Assembly (NCBI GenBank): GCA_016165875.1
Contig: JABBOT010000080.1
Span: forward strand, 9,530,172 to 9,594,171
DNA length: 64,000 nt
Source of the DNA: Acanthopleura granulata
Lineage: Eukaryota; Mollusca; Polyplacophora; Chitonida; Chitonidae
Reading direction: 5' to 3'
Shown: positions 1-13,809 of the stretch, in pieces
How positions within the stretch are numbered: position 1 is the first letter of the stretch
Layout of the letters: each line of letters starts with the position of its first letter
Translations under genes and position numbers: made by a program
Notes under the pieces: model-generated
Databases searched by the model: none
The model's input: only the letters and a program-made list of their open reading frames with translations
What the model was told of the DNA's origin: nothing

Positions 1-3000
1 AAGGGACAGATAGGGACACCCCGGGGCGATGCATCATGTGGGAATTGACACACAGGGCAACCTATAAGTAAAACTAAACTATAATATTACCGATATATGG
101 CGTGACCCGTGCACGTTGTGGATATATGTACAAGGTTGATACATACACGAACGCAGAGCATATGTCGCTGTAATATCCATGCAACAGCGCATTCAAACTA
201 TCGTTAGAATATTTATGTATACACGAGCTCACAAATCAGGTCCCCAAATTTACACCGTAAAAAGTAAATAAAGTAAAAGTAATTATTTTCCAAGGGCTTC
301 TTTTATCAGATAAATCCCTTGCCGTGGAGTAGTGTGAAAACTGCCTCAGGGAGAAAGGGAGGGGGTAAGATTGCATGCGACTCGTTGACGGGATATCATG
401 CATGGCAAAAATGGAGATATGTTCCTGGATATTTGGCCCTCTGTATTACCTGTGCTAAAAGACTGATGTAAAAGTTTATGCCAAAAGTTTAGTAAACCCG
501 TTTTACTAGATTTTTTCCACCTATTTTCCGCACAAGAACAAATATACATAAAGGAGAACATTTTGTAAGGTGTTTTTTTTTCAGGACTACATTTTACCAA
601 TTTTTTTTACATTGTACTTTCTGCATCGGAAAATTAATAACTAGATAAAATTGTAATATGTTTGTTCGAAGTTAATGATAGGAGAAAACAGCCTATAATT
701 CTCATGGTTTTTGGACATCATTATATAAACATTTTCTCAAATTTCTTACAGTTATTCCGAGACAAAATTTTGATAAAAAAATATCCTAAAATAGGTTTGG
801 GATGGTTTGGTGTGGTTCGGCTTTAAATTGAGATTGGTCGGTGAGAATTAAACTTCTTCGACGTTTTGATACATGTGTATTGCAGAGATTTAAAAAAAAC
901 ATCTTTAGATTCTTAATATACGAAGGTTCATTAAACGTACGAAAGAAAATAAAGGCTTCTTCCCGTAACTTTAGTGTTCACACTATAGCTTACGATCCTC
1001 ACCATGTCCTACGGTTAACCTTGATAAAGTCCTCGTAGTTAAAAGTGCCTGGAAAGGCCTTTATCTCTTCATTATTGCGCTTAGACCTATTTGCCTTTAA
1101 GTTCTTCTAAGACTGAGTATGTCAGGGGAAATTGCTTACTTACACCCATAGCGCTTTGGGCTAAGCTAAAAGCTAAAAATTAGCGTGACGCGATGTTGGC
1201 CTGCATACAAATTAACTACATTCTTTTCGGTTATAAATCAGATCCTCATTAGAGTAGGGAAAGCCATGCTCAAAACACCCTTGAACCATGTCGCCATATA
1301 AAGATCACTGAAAAAACTGTCAATAAAACATCCTCCAATTAGTATTCCCATATAATTTTCCTAATAAACAGAAGCCGCCTTTAACACTATATACACGCAA
1401 GCGCATCTTTCATCGCCACCTAAAATCCAAACCATTCTTTTTAACCTTCAGATCGTTTCCACAGACAAAGTACTCAAATGAGCGTTGGAAAACGCATATG
1501 GTCGTTGCATCGGGTATATTAAATGTAGTTTCCTGAGGTCTTTTTCACATAATAAATTCACGACCATCTTTCGACGGACCGTTTTGCACTTCGGTAAAAC
1601 GGTTAAGTCCGTGTTTTGGCTCCTTAATGATGAAAGACTACCCTCAGTCAGAAAGCCGGGGCTCTGGCGCCCAGCTTACCGTTTCCAGATGTTGTACCCC
1701 GTTCCTGATGGAGAAAGTGCGATAGAACTTCTTACACGTGCTTAATATGTTTTTGACGAGAAAAAAGGGCCGAGTCCATCGTTAATGTGTAAGCAAGTAT
1801 AATCGAGAGTACGGTGTAGGTGTATAAAAGCTCACTCTAATTAAATTTCGGCATCAACTGCGAAAGTATCTTGTGTCTGATGCAGAATGCCGTTGAAACT
1901 TATTGGAAGACATTAGGTCGCTGGGAATGGGCCCAAATAGTAGTACATAGTTTCATTCCGTGACGGACACGGGACGGCAAATGTCAAACGCATGAAAACA
2001 GAAATCCTGGCGCTTCCACAGCTATGGGTAGGCCGTTGCCACAAAGCTATTAATGACTTATAGGCCAAAACTAAGAACATCGATATAATGTAGGGAGTTC
2101 ACAGCTCCAGGTTATCCAGGTTTGATACTTTTGTTATAACATGGCACTTGTTAAGTGTTTAAATGACATGTCAAATTCAAAATTGGTTTTGCGAAATTAG
2201 TCTAATTTAAGCAGTATATATATGCGTTCATGGGATCTTTCCGGATGTCCTACACGGTTTGCGAGGAGTACCGTCGAAATGTAAATATTCTTCTCTGCAA
2301 CACTGCAGCACAACCATTTCGCAAGAACGTCTAGCCAGATCATTATGTATTGGTATGAATAGATGTAAGTGTCCATGTTTAATGATCAGTTTTCGTGTCT
2401 GAAAGTGCCGAGGAGTCCCGGAATGTGGCTCAGGACACCTCTTCGCCCATGTAAATTACTTGGTTGTAATCAATGCATGGATGTATACAGGCTGATTTGT
2501 ATCATCCGGTACACATACAGACATCAGGTTTCCTGCAGAGAGTTTACCGAACATGGTATGTAACACAATGTAATCGTTCCGCAGTCTGTAAACAGTGTTA
2601 AGAAGAGGCAATGTATCACATCAAGAAAATACGGAAACGAATACACAGCCAAGCACAGAGGTTTGGGCTATGCTTACCGTGAACAGAACACTGTGAATTC
2701 CCACACACTGTGACATTAAATGAAAATTCATTGTCAGTCTTTTACTTTAAATAGGAAAATGATGTTATGTCGGAAAATGATGTTATGTGGTACTACATAA
2801 GGACGTTGAAGACTGTTCTATGACCCCAGTGCTGCCTCACCGGATAGAAATGTGTGCTGTGCCCCCCTCCAAGCATCCGTCCATAGTATTTGGACACTGA
2901 GATGACCACTTCCTGCAAGCCGGTATGCCTACTTCCGAGCACCGATTAAAAAACCCTAATAATACCCCGAAGTGGCTGTGAACCCAGTCTACCAGCACAC

Positions 3001-3928
3001 CGGGAAAACGCCATAACCCCATCGGCTATTGCATGAAGTGCCTATAAATGCGATCACAAACGGGATTATGAAGATAACGTACATATAGGCCTTGAGTGTC
3101 ATGGAGCCTTGCGTTTTTCGGATGTTCGCCATATTATACACAAAGCATATTCTTGCATGCAAAATTAAACAAAGACGGTGAGTCATACATATTATTATTA
3201 TTATATCATCAAAGAGTAAACTATTCAGTTGTACGCCTACAACTAGATAGCAGGGTATTGCTTCCATCACCCTGATGCCATTGACAAAGGATCGAAGCCA
3301 ATTTGGAATTCACACAAGGAACAACGGCCTACATACTTAACCCAACCAGCCCCACGTCGCTGTCATTGCGGATTATCACCGGGCCGTCAGCGATAGGCAG
3401 TCATAATACACGATGTAAGACTAAACTGTACTGGGTGTACCAGAGATGAACTGATTACAATGTACACAGCGTTCTAAATATTTTGACAAGTGAGTAATGA
3501 GGAAATTCCTTCAAGTAGCCATATGACATGACTTGTCGTCATCTTTATTACGTTCTAACTTCTCGAGAGGATTTGAAACTTAGACATGGCAGATTACATC
3601 GGACAGTTGCTCGGATCTGGTTATAAGATACGTCAGCTCACAAGCCAGGTTTTTTTCCCTCCCTCTCTAAATGTCTAGCGCAACAATGTATATTGCTCTA
3701 CAAGCATTAAGCTCATAATATGCAAGATGAAGACAATTTTTCTTTCACATCAACGCAACAACCAAGCTTTGTACAGACCTGATTTTGCCAGACTCACTGT
3801 AGATACGGTCTTCATTGTGATATGTGGATGCCTAATATAATTTAAATCATTAAATGCACTCATCCATTTGATTTGAAGTTTCTCGGGGAATATGTGAAAG
3901 AGTCCTCTTCCGGGGGGGGGGGGTGATA
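1..3928. other. no gene recognised
   Basis: AT-rich DNA with only short unrelated open frames. One small direct repeat (AAAATGATGTTATGT twice, about 2756-2787). Nothing else supportable. Confidence 0.6.
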
Positions 3929-4152
3929 TGTTTATTTGTTTATTCATTTGATCCGTGTTTCCTGCCTTATTCAGGAATACTTTTCCACGACGGTGGCCAG
4001 CATTTTGGTACCATTGAAGCTGGCAGGATACCCAGGGCCATACGCAGATTGCTATCTTCCTACGCACAGCCGCAACTAGGCTTGAACTCACAGCCACTAC
4101 ATTGATGAAAGACTCCTGAAAGACATGTGCAGAGCTACCACGCTAACCGGAT
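3929..4152 (-). mobile_element. tRNA-derived SINE (family A), diverged
   Basis: Plus strand reads T-rich tail, TCAGGAATACTTTTCCACGA, CGGTGGCCAGCATTTTGG, then GAACTCACAGCCACT and a tRNA-like end GCTACCACGCTAACC. The tRNA-like head is therefore on the minus strand. Confidence 0.75.
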
Positions 4153-4879
4153 GGACATTGAGGTCCCCACAGGTTGATTAAGCATTTCTTCATAATATGT
4201 GATACTGACGACAGCCGACAAAACGACCCCATATAATGTGTGTTTCAGCTAGGACAAGCAGCTTTAATAGGTGAACAACGACGTTGCTATTGGTGTTGAA
4301 GATGGTGTTCTTGTCGGTCTTGAACAAGGAATACGTTTATGAAATGCAAATACGCCACCGGTCTTTTTTTTTGGGGTATTGTTTTTTGTTTTTTTGTTTG
4401 TTTGTTTTTTTTGGGCTTGATATTATGTACATATGTATCTCAGCTTATTCTTTAGCTAACATGTTTTTATGACATTGTTAAATGGCATCTCACTTTTGGA
4501 TATTTTTTGACAAGAATTCCACGCATAGCACATAATGGTCCATATATCTGTCATATATAAGAAGGGGGTATGGAGGGTAACAGATGGGCCGTTTTTAAAC
4601 AAAACATAACTCGATGCACGGATAACTCAAGACTCGGGGTAAAACATCTTAAATGGGTTAAATACCATACTGTCAGAAGATGTTGGAGCCAAGAAACATT
4701 TTATGGTGTTAAAATCCTCCTGAGGATATATTGTGTCTACACATATTTGTCTGAACATTCGGTACATTATGAAGGCCCCTGCGCTTTCCATAAACACAGA
4801 CAGGATAGTGAGTTCGATTCCTGCTTGTGTCACTTTGATCCTACCGATCTAGCCCGTCCCAGTAATGACATTCATGAAG

Positions 4880-5070
4880 GTGTCATGAGAGGCTCTTGGC
4901 AGAATGGTTAAAGCGCGTGCATTTCATTCTCTAGGCAACCGACTAGGCCTTGAACAGAGAATTTTTGGATTTGCGAGTTCAAGTCCAGCTCATGCTGGCT
5001 TCATCTCCGTCCCTTCGTGAGAAGGACTGCTAGTAACTAAGCGATTAGTCCTGAGCTCCCGCCCCACTGC
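4880..5070 (+). mobile_element. tRNA-headed SINE (family A related)
   Basis: A-box-like TGGCAGAATGGTTAAAGCG and B-box-like GCGAGTTCAAGTCCAGC, followed by CATGCTGGCTTC and a diverged family A body. It resembles a tRNA gene but lacks a good acceptor stem and runs on into SINE sequence. Confidence 0.65.
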
Positions 5071-5075
5071 ATATC

Positions 5076-7480
5076 TGTAATTTTTTCTTGCTTATCTTGG
5101 TTTTGACGTTCAGTATAATCAGAGGTCTTCGCAGTGGTTGTTGGACACACTGTTTATGCCACACGTAGGCCTGTTTCTTACGGAAAAGAATGACATTTTA
5201 AGATACACATATAAACCTAATATTCATGAGCCAACGAATAAAACAAAAACGACCTTACAGCAAGCGAGCTTATATAGATTTCTTAGGGAGCGACAAACGT
5301 TTTTAGTAATCTATATCAAAAGTGTAACATTTGTTTGCCATTCAGAGACCGAAAAAAAGTTGATCTTAAACAAAAGCAAAAGTGGCTTGAAAAACTATTT
5401 CAAGAGACTATTTAAATCATCTGTACATAACAGTAAATCCAAACATGATAATTTGGAGTAATCTGTTGAACACGTGTTTCTGAACCGAAGATTTACCAGA
5501 TGCGACAGACTCCGGACTGCATGGTTTCACGGGAACTTGTATCATTTCCAGTCTCAGCTAGTTTACTAAACAAGTGCACTGTCACATGATAGAATACCAA
5601 TAAATATATCCTAAAACCCACAGAGATTAAACTTAGAATAAACTGTATCAACATCGACGCATTCAAACAGCTTCAAACTGCCAAAGCAGTGCAAGATGGC
5701 GGTTCACAGAACAACTGCAAGAAAATCATTATCTCTAAAGTCACGCGGAACTGGGGCCTCTTAAAAAATATCAACGTTAAAGCTGAACAGTGCCGTTGAA
5801 ATACTGGAGAAAGTTTCCAGCTCAATGCAAATTCTGGCCTTGCATGAGTGCTATATTATCAGTTTGCCATCACAACTTCATCGCAAGGTTGGGAATGGAC
5901 AACAGTCTATACACAACCCGACAGGGGCACCTTTCCTACGCCAAAAGTAATTCGGGTAATTCGGTATTTCCGATTACGAGCTGCCATTGGGACATTTGGA
6001 CATTCAACAAAAGAAGAAAGTTAAATAGGAAACAGTATAGCCGACTTCAACAACTTGGTCCAAGCGGTGTACTCTTATTTTCTAGTTGTTTACAGTTGTT
6101 TGTAAAGCATGCAGTTAATGTACAACCTCTGCAACAGTGTAACTGCAGAGATTTTTGTGTTTTTATACAACTTGGAACCGGTTTATTAAGCGGGAATTGT
6201 TCCAAATTGCTACATGAAATAAGCAGTACTCCAAAAAAATCTTACTCTAAACCCGTCATTCCGTTGGTTTAGATAACGAATTAAGCCCTTCCTGGTAACG
6301 GAGTAATCCGCCCCTGATAATGTAATCATGAACGATTTCACCCGTTAGATCAACGGATATATAGGCACTCCGTCACCCTACAAATAACGTATTTAACGGA
6401 AGATTATTTTCTGGGCACTCTGTTCCATCACAAAGACCTTGTGCAATTCAGAGTCTAACTTCATAAAAAAACTTCGTAGGGTAGTTTTCGCCCTAAATAT
6501 ACACTGTCTGCCATGTACCTCAATAAAGGTGTATTCTTTACAGTGGAATATCTCCATTTGCAGTTTTATGAAATCGGTTCCAGAGGGGGGATTTTCCAGA
6601 TCACATATGGACCTACTGGTCAAGTCTTGGTCCTACGACATGATGTCCGATCCTGACTATATACATGTAAGAATGTTCTTTCGGTCTGGTAAAGCCTTTG
6701 GTCTACACCTATATAGACTATTACAGAACACTACCATTTGGATCTTGTTCATTCACAAGGTTTAACTGCTGTCTACAGGCATTTTGGTTCATTTTTTTCT
6801 GTCTGCTGCCTGCCCAGAGATTGATTTTCCCAGACACAAATGTTGCTTTTTCCCCCACTCGGGTACCGTGATGAAGATAAAGACCCCGCAACAAACTGGT
6901 GCAGACTACCTCTTGGTGGCTCAAGCTGAGGCGTCTGTCATACCGCCTCAGTGTAGTCTCGGACCTCATCTGGAGAAAGAAATCCCATTCCGTTTTTTTT
7001 TTTTTTTTGGTTTTTTTTTCACCTATTTTTTTGCCCAACATGCCAGTAGCATTTATGATTTTTCATCAAGACAGGCCGATCCCTGTTCTGAAGCTCTGGA
7101 CTGTTCCGTTTAATCTGAGGACGGTGTGTCTTAACCGGAAGCGGACTGTGCACATGCAGTTGATTTTAATCGTGTGGTAATAACTTGGTTTATTATACAG
7201 AAATTTATGTATGGATAAAGTTATGATCGTTCGCTTAGACACCTGGACAAAATAATTCAATTAATATCTTATGGGGGCAAGCTTATGTGTGCTCTGATTA
7301 GTCTGTTTATCCCTCTGAGTGATGTATATTCAGAACTAACAGAACAATTATTTGGTAGATGCAAGGGCTGTTATATTATAGACCTATGCATATGCAGACC
7401 ACAGGGAAGACAAAACAACAGTTCTTAAGAAATATCGGAGAAAGACACGAGTTATTGCAGCCTTGATAGTCCACCAAGCT
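5076..7480. other. no gene recognised; T-rich stretch inside
   Basis: Contains one longer open frame (5790-6272, plus, 160 codons) with no recognisable domain and no good context, probably chance. A poly-T-rich run lies at about 6993-7032. Confidence 0.5.
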
Positions 7481-7544
7481 TAAGCTAAATCCTCCAACGA
7501 CGTATGACCGTTGACAGGACCATCTCATCGCGGTAAATGTCAGC

Positions 7545-7990
7545 CGTTGTCAGGGCAAATAATGTTATGGCAAGCAATGTTATTGCAAGTAGTGTCAAGG
7601 ACAAACAATATCATCGCAGGTTTAGTGTGATGTCATCGCAAGTACTTTGTTAGTAGTTGTCGCTGCACTGACAATGTCACCGGTAGTAGGCTAGCGTCAC
7701 AGGAAGCAATGTTACTGCAGCTGGTGTAGCGGTGAGCAATGTTACCGCTAGTACTGTAACGGCGAGCAATGTCACTCCAAGTAGTGTCATGCCAATCAAT
7801 GTCACAGCAAGTAGTGCCACGTTGGACAGTATTACCGCAAGTATAGTGTAACGGTGAGCAATGTTACCGCAGCTATAGTGCCAGGGCAATCAGTATCACT
7901 GCAAACAATGTAATCGCTAGTTGTGTTACGGCGAGCACTATTACAGCAAGTAGTGTTACAGTATGTTGTGTCATGGCTAGCTGTGTCGGT
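7545..7990. repeat. degenerate 30-bp minisatellite
   Basis: Repeats of the form GAGCAATGTTACCGC + AAGTAGTGTCACGGC, each half about 15 bp, with many substitutions, about 15 copies. The period is a multiple of three, so the minus strand shows VTLLAVT-type open frames that are not evidence of a protein. Confidence 0.8.
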
Positions 7991-8084
7991 AAAAAATTTA
8001 ACCACGAACCACGTACAATTTTGCAGAAGAATGATTGATTTATTGATTGTTGATTAACGCCATTGTCAAGAATGTTTAACTTCA

Positions 8085-8250
8085 AATGTCAGATGGCACC
8101 GGGATCGGCGTTGTAGGTGACAGATACCAAAGTACCCGGATAAACAACCGAACTTTGGCAAGTTACTGACGAACATTCCCAGGTGTGGCCTTCAACACAC
8201 GTTAGGTTAAACGCAAACCACCACACAAGCGTCGAAGACCGCTTAGTGAA
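8085..8250 (-). mobile_element. fragment of second SINE-like family (family F)
   Basis: Shares TTTGGCAAGTTACTGACGAA and nearby text with copies at 16.0, 42.2, 43.1 and 45.4 kb. Confidence 0.5.
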
Positions 8251-8599
8251 ATAGTGAGAGCGAGGGAATCTACCTATTCCCTGTCCCAAGGCCTGGTTGG
8301 CACCTACATTACGTGTGTTCAAGCCAGAAAAGACAAGTACGTTAACAAGCGGTGGAAAGGGGAGGGAGGAAGGCGGGGGACATTAAAAGTGCTCTCCCGT
8401 TTAATCAATTTTTTCTCACAAAATCACACAGTATATCCTATGTAGGATATCTGAAGGTATCTGAAACACGGAGCCGAAGTGACTTAAGGAAAAAAATTGC
8501 TAGATGTTTTTAAAAATATATTTTTTTCCAGACCGATAGGCTCAGTGTCGAGAAGCTTGGTATTCTCTTATCTGCACTTGATGTCCCCCTGGTATACGA

Positions 8600-8860
8600 T
8601 GTCATTGTGGCGGTGTGCCGTTTTGTGCAGCAATCATCCGTGTTAATCACACACCGAATTACGACGGGATTAGTTTTCATGCCATCCCATCTGACCCCCC
8701 ATTGCGACGAAGATGGGTAATTGCCATGCAACGTGATCATTTCGAACCAAATAAGCACTATAACTTATGTTCTAGCCATTTTGCGGAGGTGTTTTTTATC
8801 CGACGCATAATCCAGTAAACAATGCGCCTAAAACCAGAAGAGCCACAGTTATGTCACGCA
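8600..8860 (+). pseudogene. decayed THAP-type zinc-finger fragment
   Basis: From about 8615 the frame reads VPFCAA, then GISFHAIPSDPPLRRRW, then RDHFEPNKHYNLCSSHF. This is the THAP DNA-binding domain pattern: N-terminal Cys, SFHxIPxD, invariant Trp, FxPxxxxxxCSxHF. The second Cys of the C2CH set is missing (Ile instead), the frame stops at 8818, and MRLKPEEPQ follows in a shifted frame at about 8822, where an intact domain has RLKPxAVP. THAP domains occur in P-element-type transposases and in host factors. No transposase body was seen, and part of the downstream sequence recurs at 55.2-55.35 kb, so this is probably a transposon-derived remnant. Confidence 0.65.
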
Positions 8861-8869
8861 TTTTTGGCA

Positions 8870-8960
8870 CACTGGCGCCATTCAAGAGCAGACAAGCGAT
8901 GTGCGATTTTCTTGTAGGAATTTTTGGTGTTAAATATATTTTTATTTTCTATAAGTAAAA
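8870..8960 (+). repeat. dispersed repeat shared with 55.23-55.35 kb
   Basis: GACAAGCGATGTGCGATTTT, then TTAAATATATTTTTATTTTC, resembles GACAACCGATGTGTGATTTT, then TTAAATATGTTTTTATTTTC near 55.26 kb. It directly follows the THAP fragment. Confidence 0.6.
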
Positions 8961-9629
8961 ATACTCATACGATACACTGTTTTGATTTACACGATTTTTT
9001 ATATCACAGGTATATATCATTCAGTGAAATAAAAGCGAAAAATAGAACAGGGACAGTTCACCTTTAACAGGGAAAACAACAAAAAGGAAAACGATATAAA
9101 GTGGACCGTAGAAGCCGTCCACAACCATTCTTTGTACTGTACTTTCACAAAAATGTATAAAGCGCGAATGGCGAACTTTAAATTTCCCGCCCGAGGTAAT
9201 TCAGGTCAAACCCGTGTAGTCAATTGTTCACTTCCTGCTTTGAAGGCGACGTTTTGTTGGGAGACTGACAACGCAGCACACTATACTCGTGGAATGCAAG
9301 AGAACAACGCTCAATTCGGTTTGGAGCCGAGTGGCCATTAGGCCGAAAAAAAAAAACACCAAAAAAAAAAACACCCCATATAATTAAAGAAGAAGTAGCA
9401 TCATTTTTAATGTGAAAGTGTTTCATATAAAAGTACCAGTGTTATCGTTGTTTTGGATGAGCACTTCTCTATTATTGCATATAATCTACAGCTGCCTCGG
9501 CAAATTTTCAGCCCCAAACTCGGTTTTATTCCAAGAAAGCCTAATCCCAAAACAACGCCAGTGCTGTTATTTAATCCACTTTCAAACTGGCATCCACCAG
9601 TCGGAAGGTCCTGTTTTAACAGTTTACTT

Positions 9630-9853
9630 TGTTTATTTATTTATTTGATTGGTGTTTTACGCCGCACTCAAGAATATTTCACTTATAAGAAAGCGGCCAG
9701 TATTATGGTCAGAGGAAACCGGACAGAGCCCGGGGAAACCCATGACCATCCGCAGGTTGCTGGCAGACCTTCCCACGTACGGCCGGAGAGGAAGACAGCT
9801 TCGGATCATTGCTCAGCGGTAGCGCGCTAATCGGCTGAGCCACGAAGGCCCCC
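9630..9853 (-). mobile_element. tRNA-derived SINE (family A), nearly full length
   Basis: On plus: TTATTTGATTGGTGTTTTAC, CTCAAGAATATTTCACTTAT, GGAAACCGGACAGAGCCCGG, CAGACCTTCCCACGTACGGC, then AGCGCGCTAATCGGCTGAGC before GAAGGCCCC. Read on minus it starts with a tRNA-like A box (TGGCTCAGC...). The B-box part is damaged (TTCGGATCATTGCTC). Confidence 0.88.
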
Positions 9854-12327
9854 AACAGTTTGGTTAATGCTGTTAAAATGTACTGTCATCAGAGTTTGTG
9901 CTCAGCACTATCCATATTGTATGCTAAACAGATGTCATGGTGCGGCTCAGGGTTCTCCCGCGTCAACCATTCCACTATGAACTTTTTGCACCTAAAAAAG
10001 CTTTTTCAGTATCCTTGTGCCCATAATCTGTGATATCTAAATTGAACGTATAGATACGAGATCGAGAAGTGTTGTCCTAATATACATGTATACCCAATAT
10101 CGTTTCATCTGTCACAGTATGCAATCCGCGTTGACCTGTATAGACCCGCGTTGCTTACATCCAAGTCTGCCTGAGCGAAGCTGACATTATTTAATTAATG
10201 AGCTCACGAATTATCCATACTAAGAAATGAACTTTCACTTCAGAGTTGAGCTATTTGTCACTGTCGGCTAACGTGTTCGTGAGAGAGAAAAAAATCTTCA
10301 AACGCTGCCAGAATTGAGAAAATGCACGCCGCAATAAGGATTATTTACGTATAGACAGGCTGTGCACCGAGCTGCGGTTGCTCAAGACTGCATGGCCTTT
10401 GGCCATTGAAGTGGGTTCATCAGCACAGTTTCGGGAAGGTTTTTGGTTTCCATTCTTTGAAATGTCTCTTAAAGAACGCCACCCATACTGTACCAAAAAA
10501 CGCTCAATTTACTGGTTGTTGATGAACGATCATTTTCAATTAACTGGTTGTTGATGAACGGTCATTTTCAATCAGCATTTGCTTCTATCTCCTTGACCAA
10601 AGGAATCCGGACAAATGCATCCCAGGCAGTTTGAAGAACACTTATGAGATCTTAACACCTACGTATAAAAAAAATGTTCCTGAAATACAAGACCGAGCAT
10701 TTTTTGATGACGGACTTGGTACTGGGACCTTGGAATAACGTACGTTTGCCAATCGATCCGAAAACAACCATTTCTTGGTCCACCCACGGCTTCTTTGAAT
10801 GATTTGCTTTGCCGGATTCGTATTTAATGCCTTACTCAAAATATTTCGCTTATACCACACCACACATTATTCATCGGGGAGAGAAAACGGGAGCGCTCAA
10901 AAAGTAAATGGGAAACTTTATTAAATATGGTGTCCACAGAGGAGCGAAATCACAGTGTACGCCATATTGGAGGAAGGTATGTGATCTGCTACAAATTTCG
11001 TGTATGACCACATAAAAAGCCTGACGGGAGATTTAATTGTCATGAACGCCACCTATGACAGTTAAAGAAAGGTAAACTAGATAATTCCCTGCCCGACGCC
11101 CAGGCTGACAATATAATTTTCTTTTGTCCGAGGGCCTGAAAGACACCTATAACAGTTAAAGAAGGGTAAACTCGAAAATTCCCTTTCTGTGGCCCTGATT
11201 GAATCTGAACAATCATTTTTTTTGTTCAAGCGACTGAAAAACAAGCATCAGTTTCATGGAAAAAAAGAGGCTCAAGTCAATTCGTAGTTCCTAACCAAAT
11301 TTTATCATCAAATAAACCAGTATTACCTCTCTAAAAGTATTATACGTCTGATGATATATGATGAAAATTTAAACACATAAATACATTTGCTTATTTGTCT
11401 TTTTTTTAAATCAGACGAATATAAACGTGAAATCAATACAGAATATATTCAACAGGACAAATCACTGTCATTGTCAAATTCAACGATTATTCGCGTAGAA
11501 ATTTAATAGAAGAACAATAATTACACATTTATAACAGCACAGCTGTTCAACTAGTATTCATTTGTACAACCTCGTCAACTGGTTTCTAAAGATATGTTAA
11601 TCAAAGCGTACAACTTTGGAAGGACAGCCTGTAACTTTGAAAATTAATATTAAGTCCGGTTTAAACCTTTTACGGGAGATAATTGACCAACACTGGTTTC
11701 TTGAATAAATGCTGAGAAAACTGCACGAACAAGCAACTGCATACCGCAATGTATGCATAGTAAATATATGCTGTCAGACAGGACAAAAATAATCGTGAAT
11801 CTCACATTTCCTTTTGGCTCAAGACATATTGCTTTACCAAACTTCATTGCACAAATACGACATCCAATTTGAAAAAAGATGCCTGAGATGAAATAAAAGA
11901 TGTCCAATGGGGATAGCGAGAAGAGTTGCATGCTGAGCTGGGGAAAAGTTGAACAAATAGGGCGGGCCAACATAATTTTATTAGCACTAATGTGATAACA
12001 AAAGATTCTACGAAAACGCGAGCCGTTACCAATCCAAGGACCATGCAAGATTCATTTTCCTATTTTAAAAACTTAGCGAATTTAATCTCTCGGATTTTTC
12101 CCCCGGATATTTAAAAATGTTTGATTTGCTTTATATGAAGCCCGTTAAGCGGGGTGATTTTTGGAGAATTGTTCAACACTGATTTTATGTCATGACAAGA
12201 TGTTGACAGGATACTGCGTCTACTGGCTTGGGGGAAACCTAATGTGTTTTCATGTAATTTTCTGAGATCTTTGCGACAATCCCCGAAGTAAGAATTTAAT
12301 TTCTTGCTTTTTGTAAATCATTTACTG
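9854..12327. other. no gene recognised; two small local duplications
   Basis: A 35-bp unit containing ACTGGTTGTTGATGAACG is present twice at about 10505-10573. A unit of about 103 bp containing ACAGTTAAAGAA-GGTAAACT is present twice at about 11043-11245. A 132-codon open frame on minus (11650-12048) matches nothing I know. Confidence 0.55.
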
Positions 12328-12588
12328 ATTTATTTATTTGATTCATTTGGTGTTTTACGCTATATACTCAAGAATATTTCACCCATAAGAATGAATCATT
12401 ATTGCTTACGGCCAAATTGACAATGTCTCGGGCATATCGTGGTGGCACTCATACGAAAGCGGCCAGCATTATGGTGGGAGCCCAGGGAAAAACATGACCA
12501 TTTACAGGTTGGTGCTAGGCCTTCCCATGTACGCCCGCAAAGAGAGTCAGCATAAGCCGGACTTCGAGTCCCAGCGACCGCATTATTG
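12328..12588 (-). mobile_element. tRNA-derived SINE (family A), with internal extra sequence
   Basis: Plus: TTTATTTATTTGATTCATTT, GGTGTTTTACGC, TCAAGAATATTTCACCCATA, then about 70 unrelated bases, then GCGGCCAGCATTATGGTGGG and a diverged tRNA end. Confidence 0.75.
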
Positions 12589-13586
12589 TATATCAAAGCA
12601 ATATGTCGCCAAATTTATTAATATCACATGATCGGTTAATTAATAAGCATTCACAGAGACGACATGACTTTTTGGTTTGTTTTCGTTTTTTTATAATTTT
12701 TTTGTGAAACTTTCAAAAATATCCTTTACCACATAATAAACTGGGGCATTAACTAAACTAACATTGAAAAGAATGTTGTCATCAAACCATTAACTGGTGA
12801 ACACACTACACAAAATGATTATGAAGAACTCAAGGTGTGACCACACAAATTTCAAGGTTTCATTAGCTTTTGAGATCGTTGTCAATATGGACAAGACGAC
12901 TTGAATTCTGCATTATTTATAAAACCCTGTACAACTAGATCAGTATATTGTGAACATACTATTTACGGACAAAGCCTTGCTTTACACGATTATATTGTAA
13001 GAAGACAAGAGTTCCACTGTATACAATTAGATGTCTAGATAAAAATTCAAATACTCTGAATAATATAACAACACTCATTGCAAAAATTAATCTAAAATGG
13101 CATTAGGACGTGTGACTGCGTTGTAGAAAAGCAACATTCATATGAAGAGCCTACACAGACAAACTCTGAATTCTTGAGTCGCTGTGTTACATAAATCAAC
13201 AATAATCGCGAACAAGCAAGAAGTCGAGCAGAGGAGAAATTCCCACAACCACGCTACCAGGTACTCTCATCGCCATTTACAACCATGTCATTTATACCCA
13301 ATGTACTGAAAACAATTCAGTCTGAGTATGTAGAATCTATGTCTACCATCTTTTAACCAATAACTTCTTTAAGGCGTCTGTATATGAAGATCCCTGAGGA
13401 GACATTTCTTTCAAAATCACAGGTTACGAACCAGGCTGTCCTTTGACAGAGTACGGTAGTTCGCATACTTTTTATAATTATGCTGATGCACAGAGAGCTA
13501 CAGAGAGGCAGGGTATCACAATCCCTACCTGAAAGCAGTCATATCGCCTCGATTTGGATTGGACTGGATCATTAATTTGTATTAAT

Positions 13587-13715
13587 CTATTTCATTTCTT
13601 TGATTGGCTTTATACGACGTACTCAAGTATGTTTCACTTAATACAACGGCAACCAGTATTATGATGGGAGGAAACCGGATAGAGCCCGGGGGACAGACCC
13701 TCAACGTCTGCAGCT
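13587..13715 (-). mobile_element. truncated SINE (family A) downstream of OPLAH
   Basis: TTTGATTGGCTTTATACGAC, TATTATGATGGGAGGAAACC and GATAGAGCCCGGG on plus. It lies about 95 bp past the OPLAH stop codon, in the likely 3' UTR, in the same sense as the gene. Confidence 0.8.
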
Positions 13716-13809
13716 AGCTTTCACTCTCCATTCCTCAACATACAGAGAATGGCAGTTTCGTGCTACAATACAGTATCCATCTCCACCTATCCTGATAACA
13801 CTTTTGCTA

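Noticed and set aside
4886..4995. A tRNA gene (A- and B-box-like text)
   Set aside because: No paired acceptor stem is evident and the sequence continues into the SINE body, so it is a tRNA-derived SINE head.
5790..6272. 160-codon open frame on plus
   Set aside because: No recognisable domain, no promoter or splice context, and no composition change. Chance in a 64-kb eukaryotic window is likely.
11650..12048. 132-codon open frame on minus with hydrophobic stretches
   Set aside because: No known family pattern and no supporting context; not called as a membrane protein.
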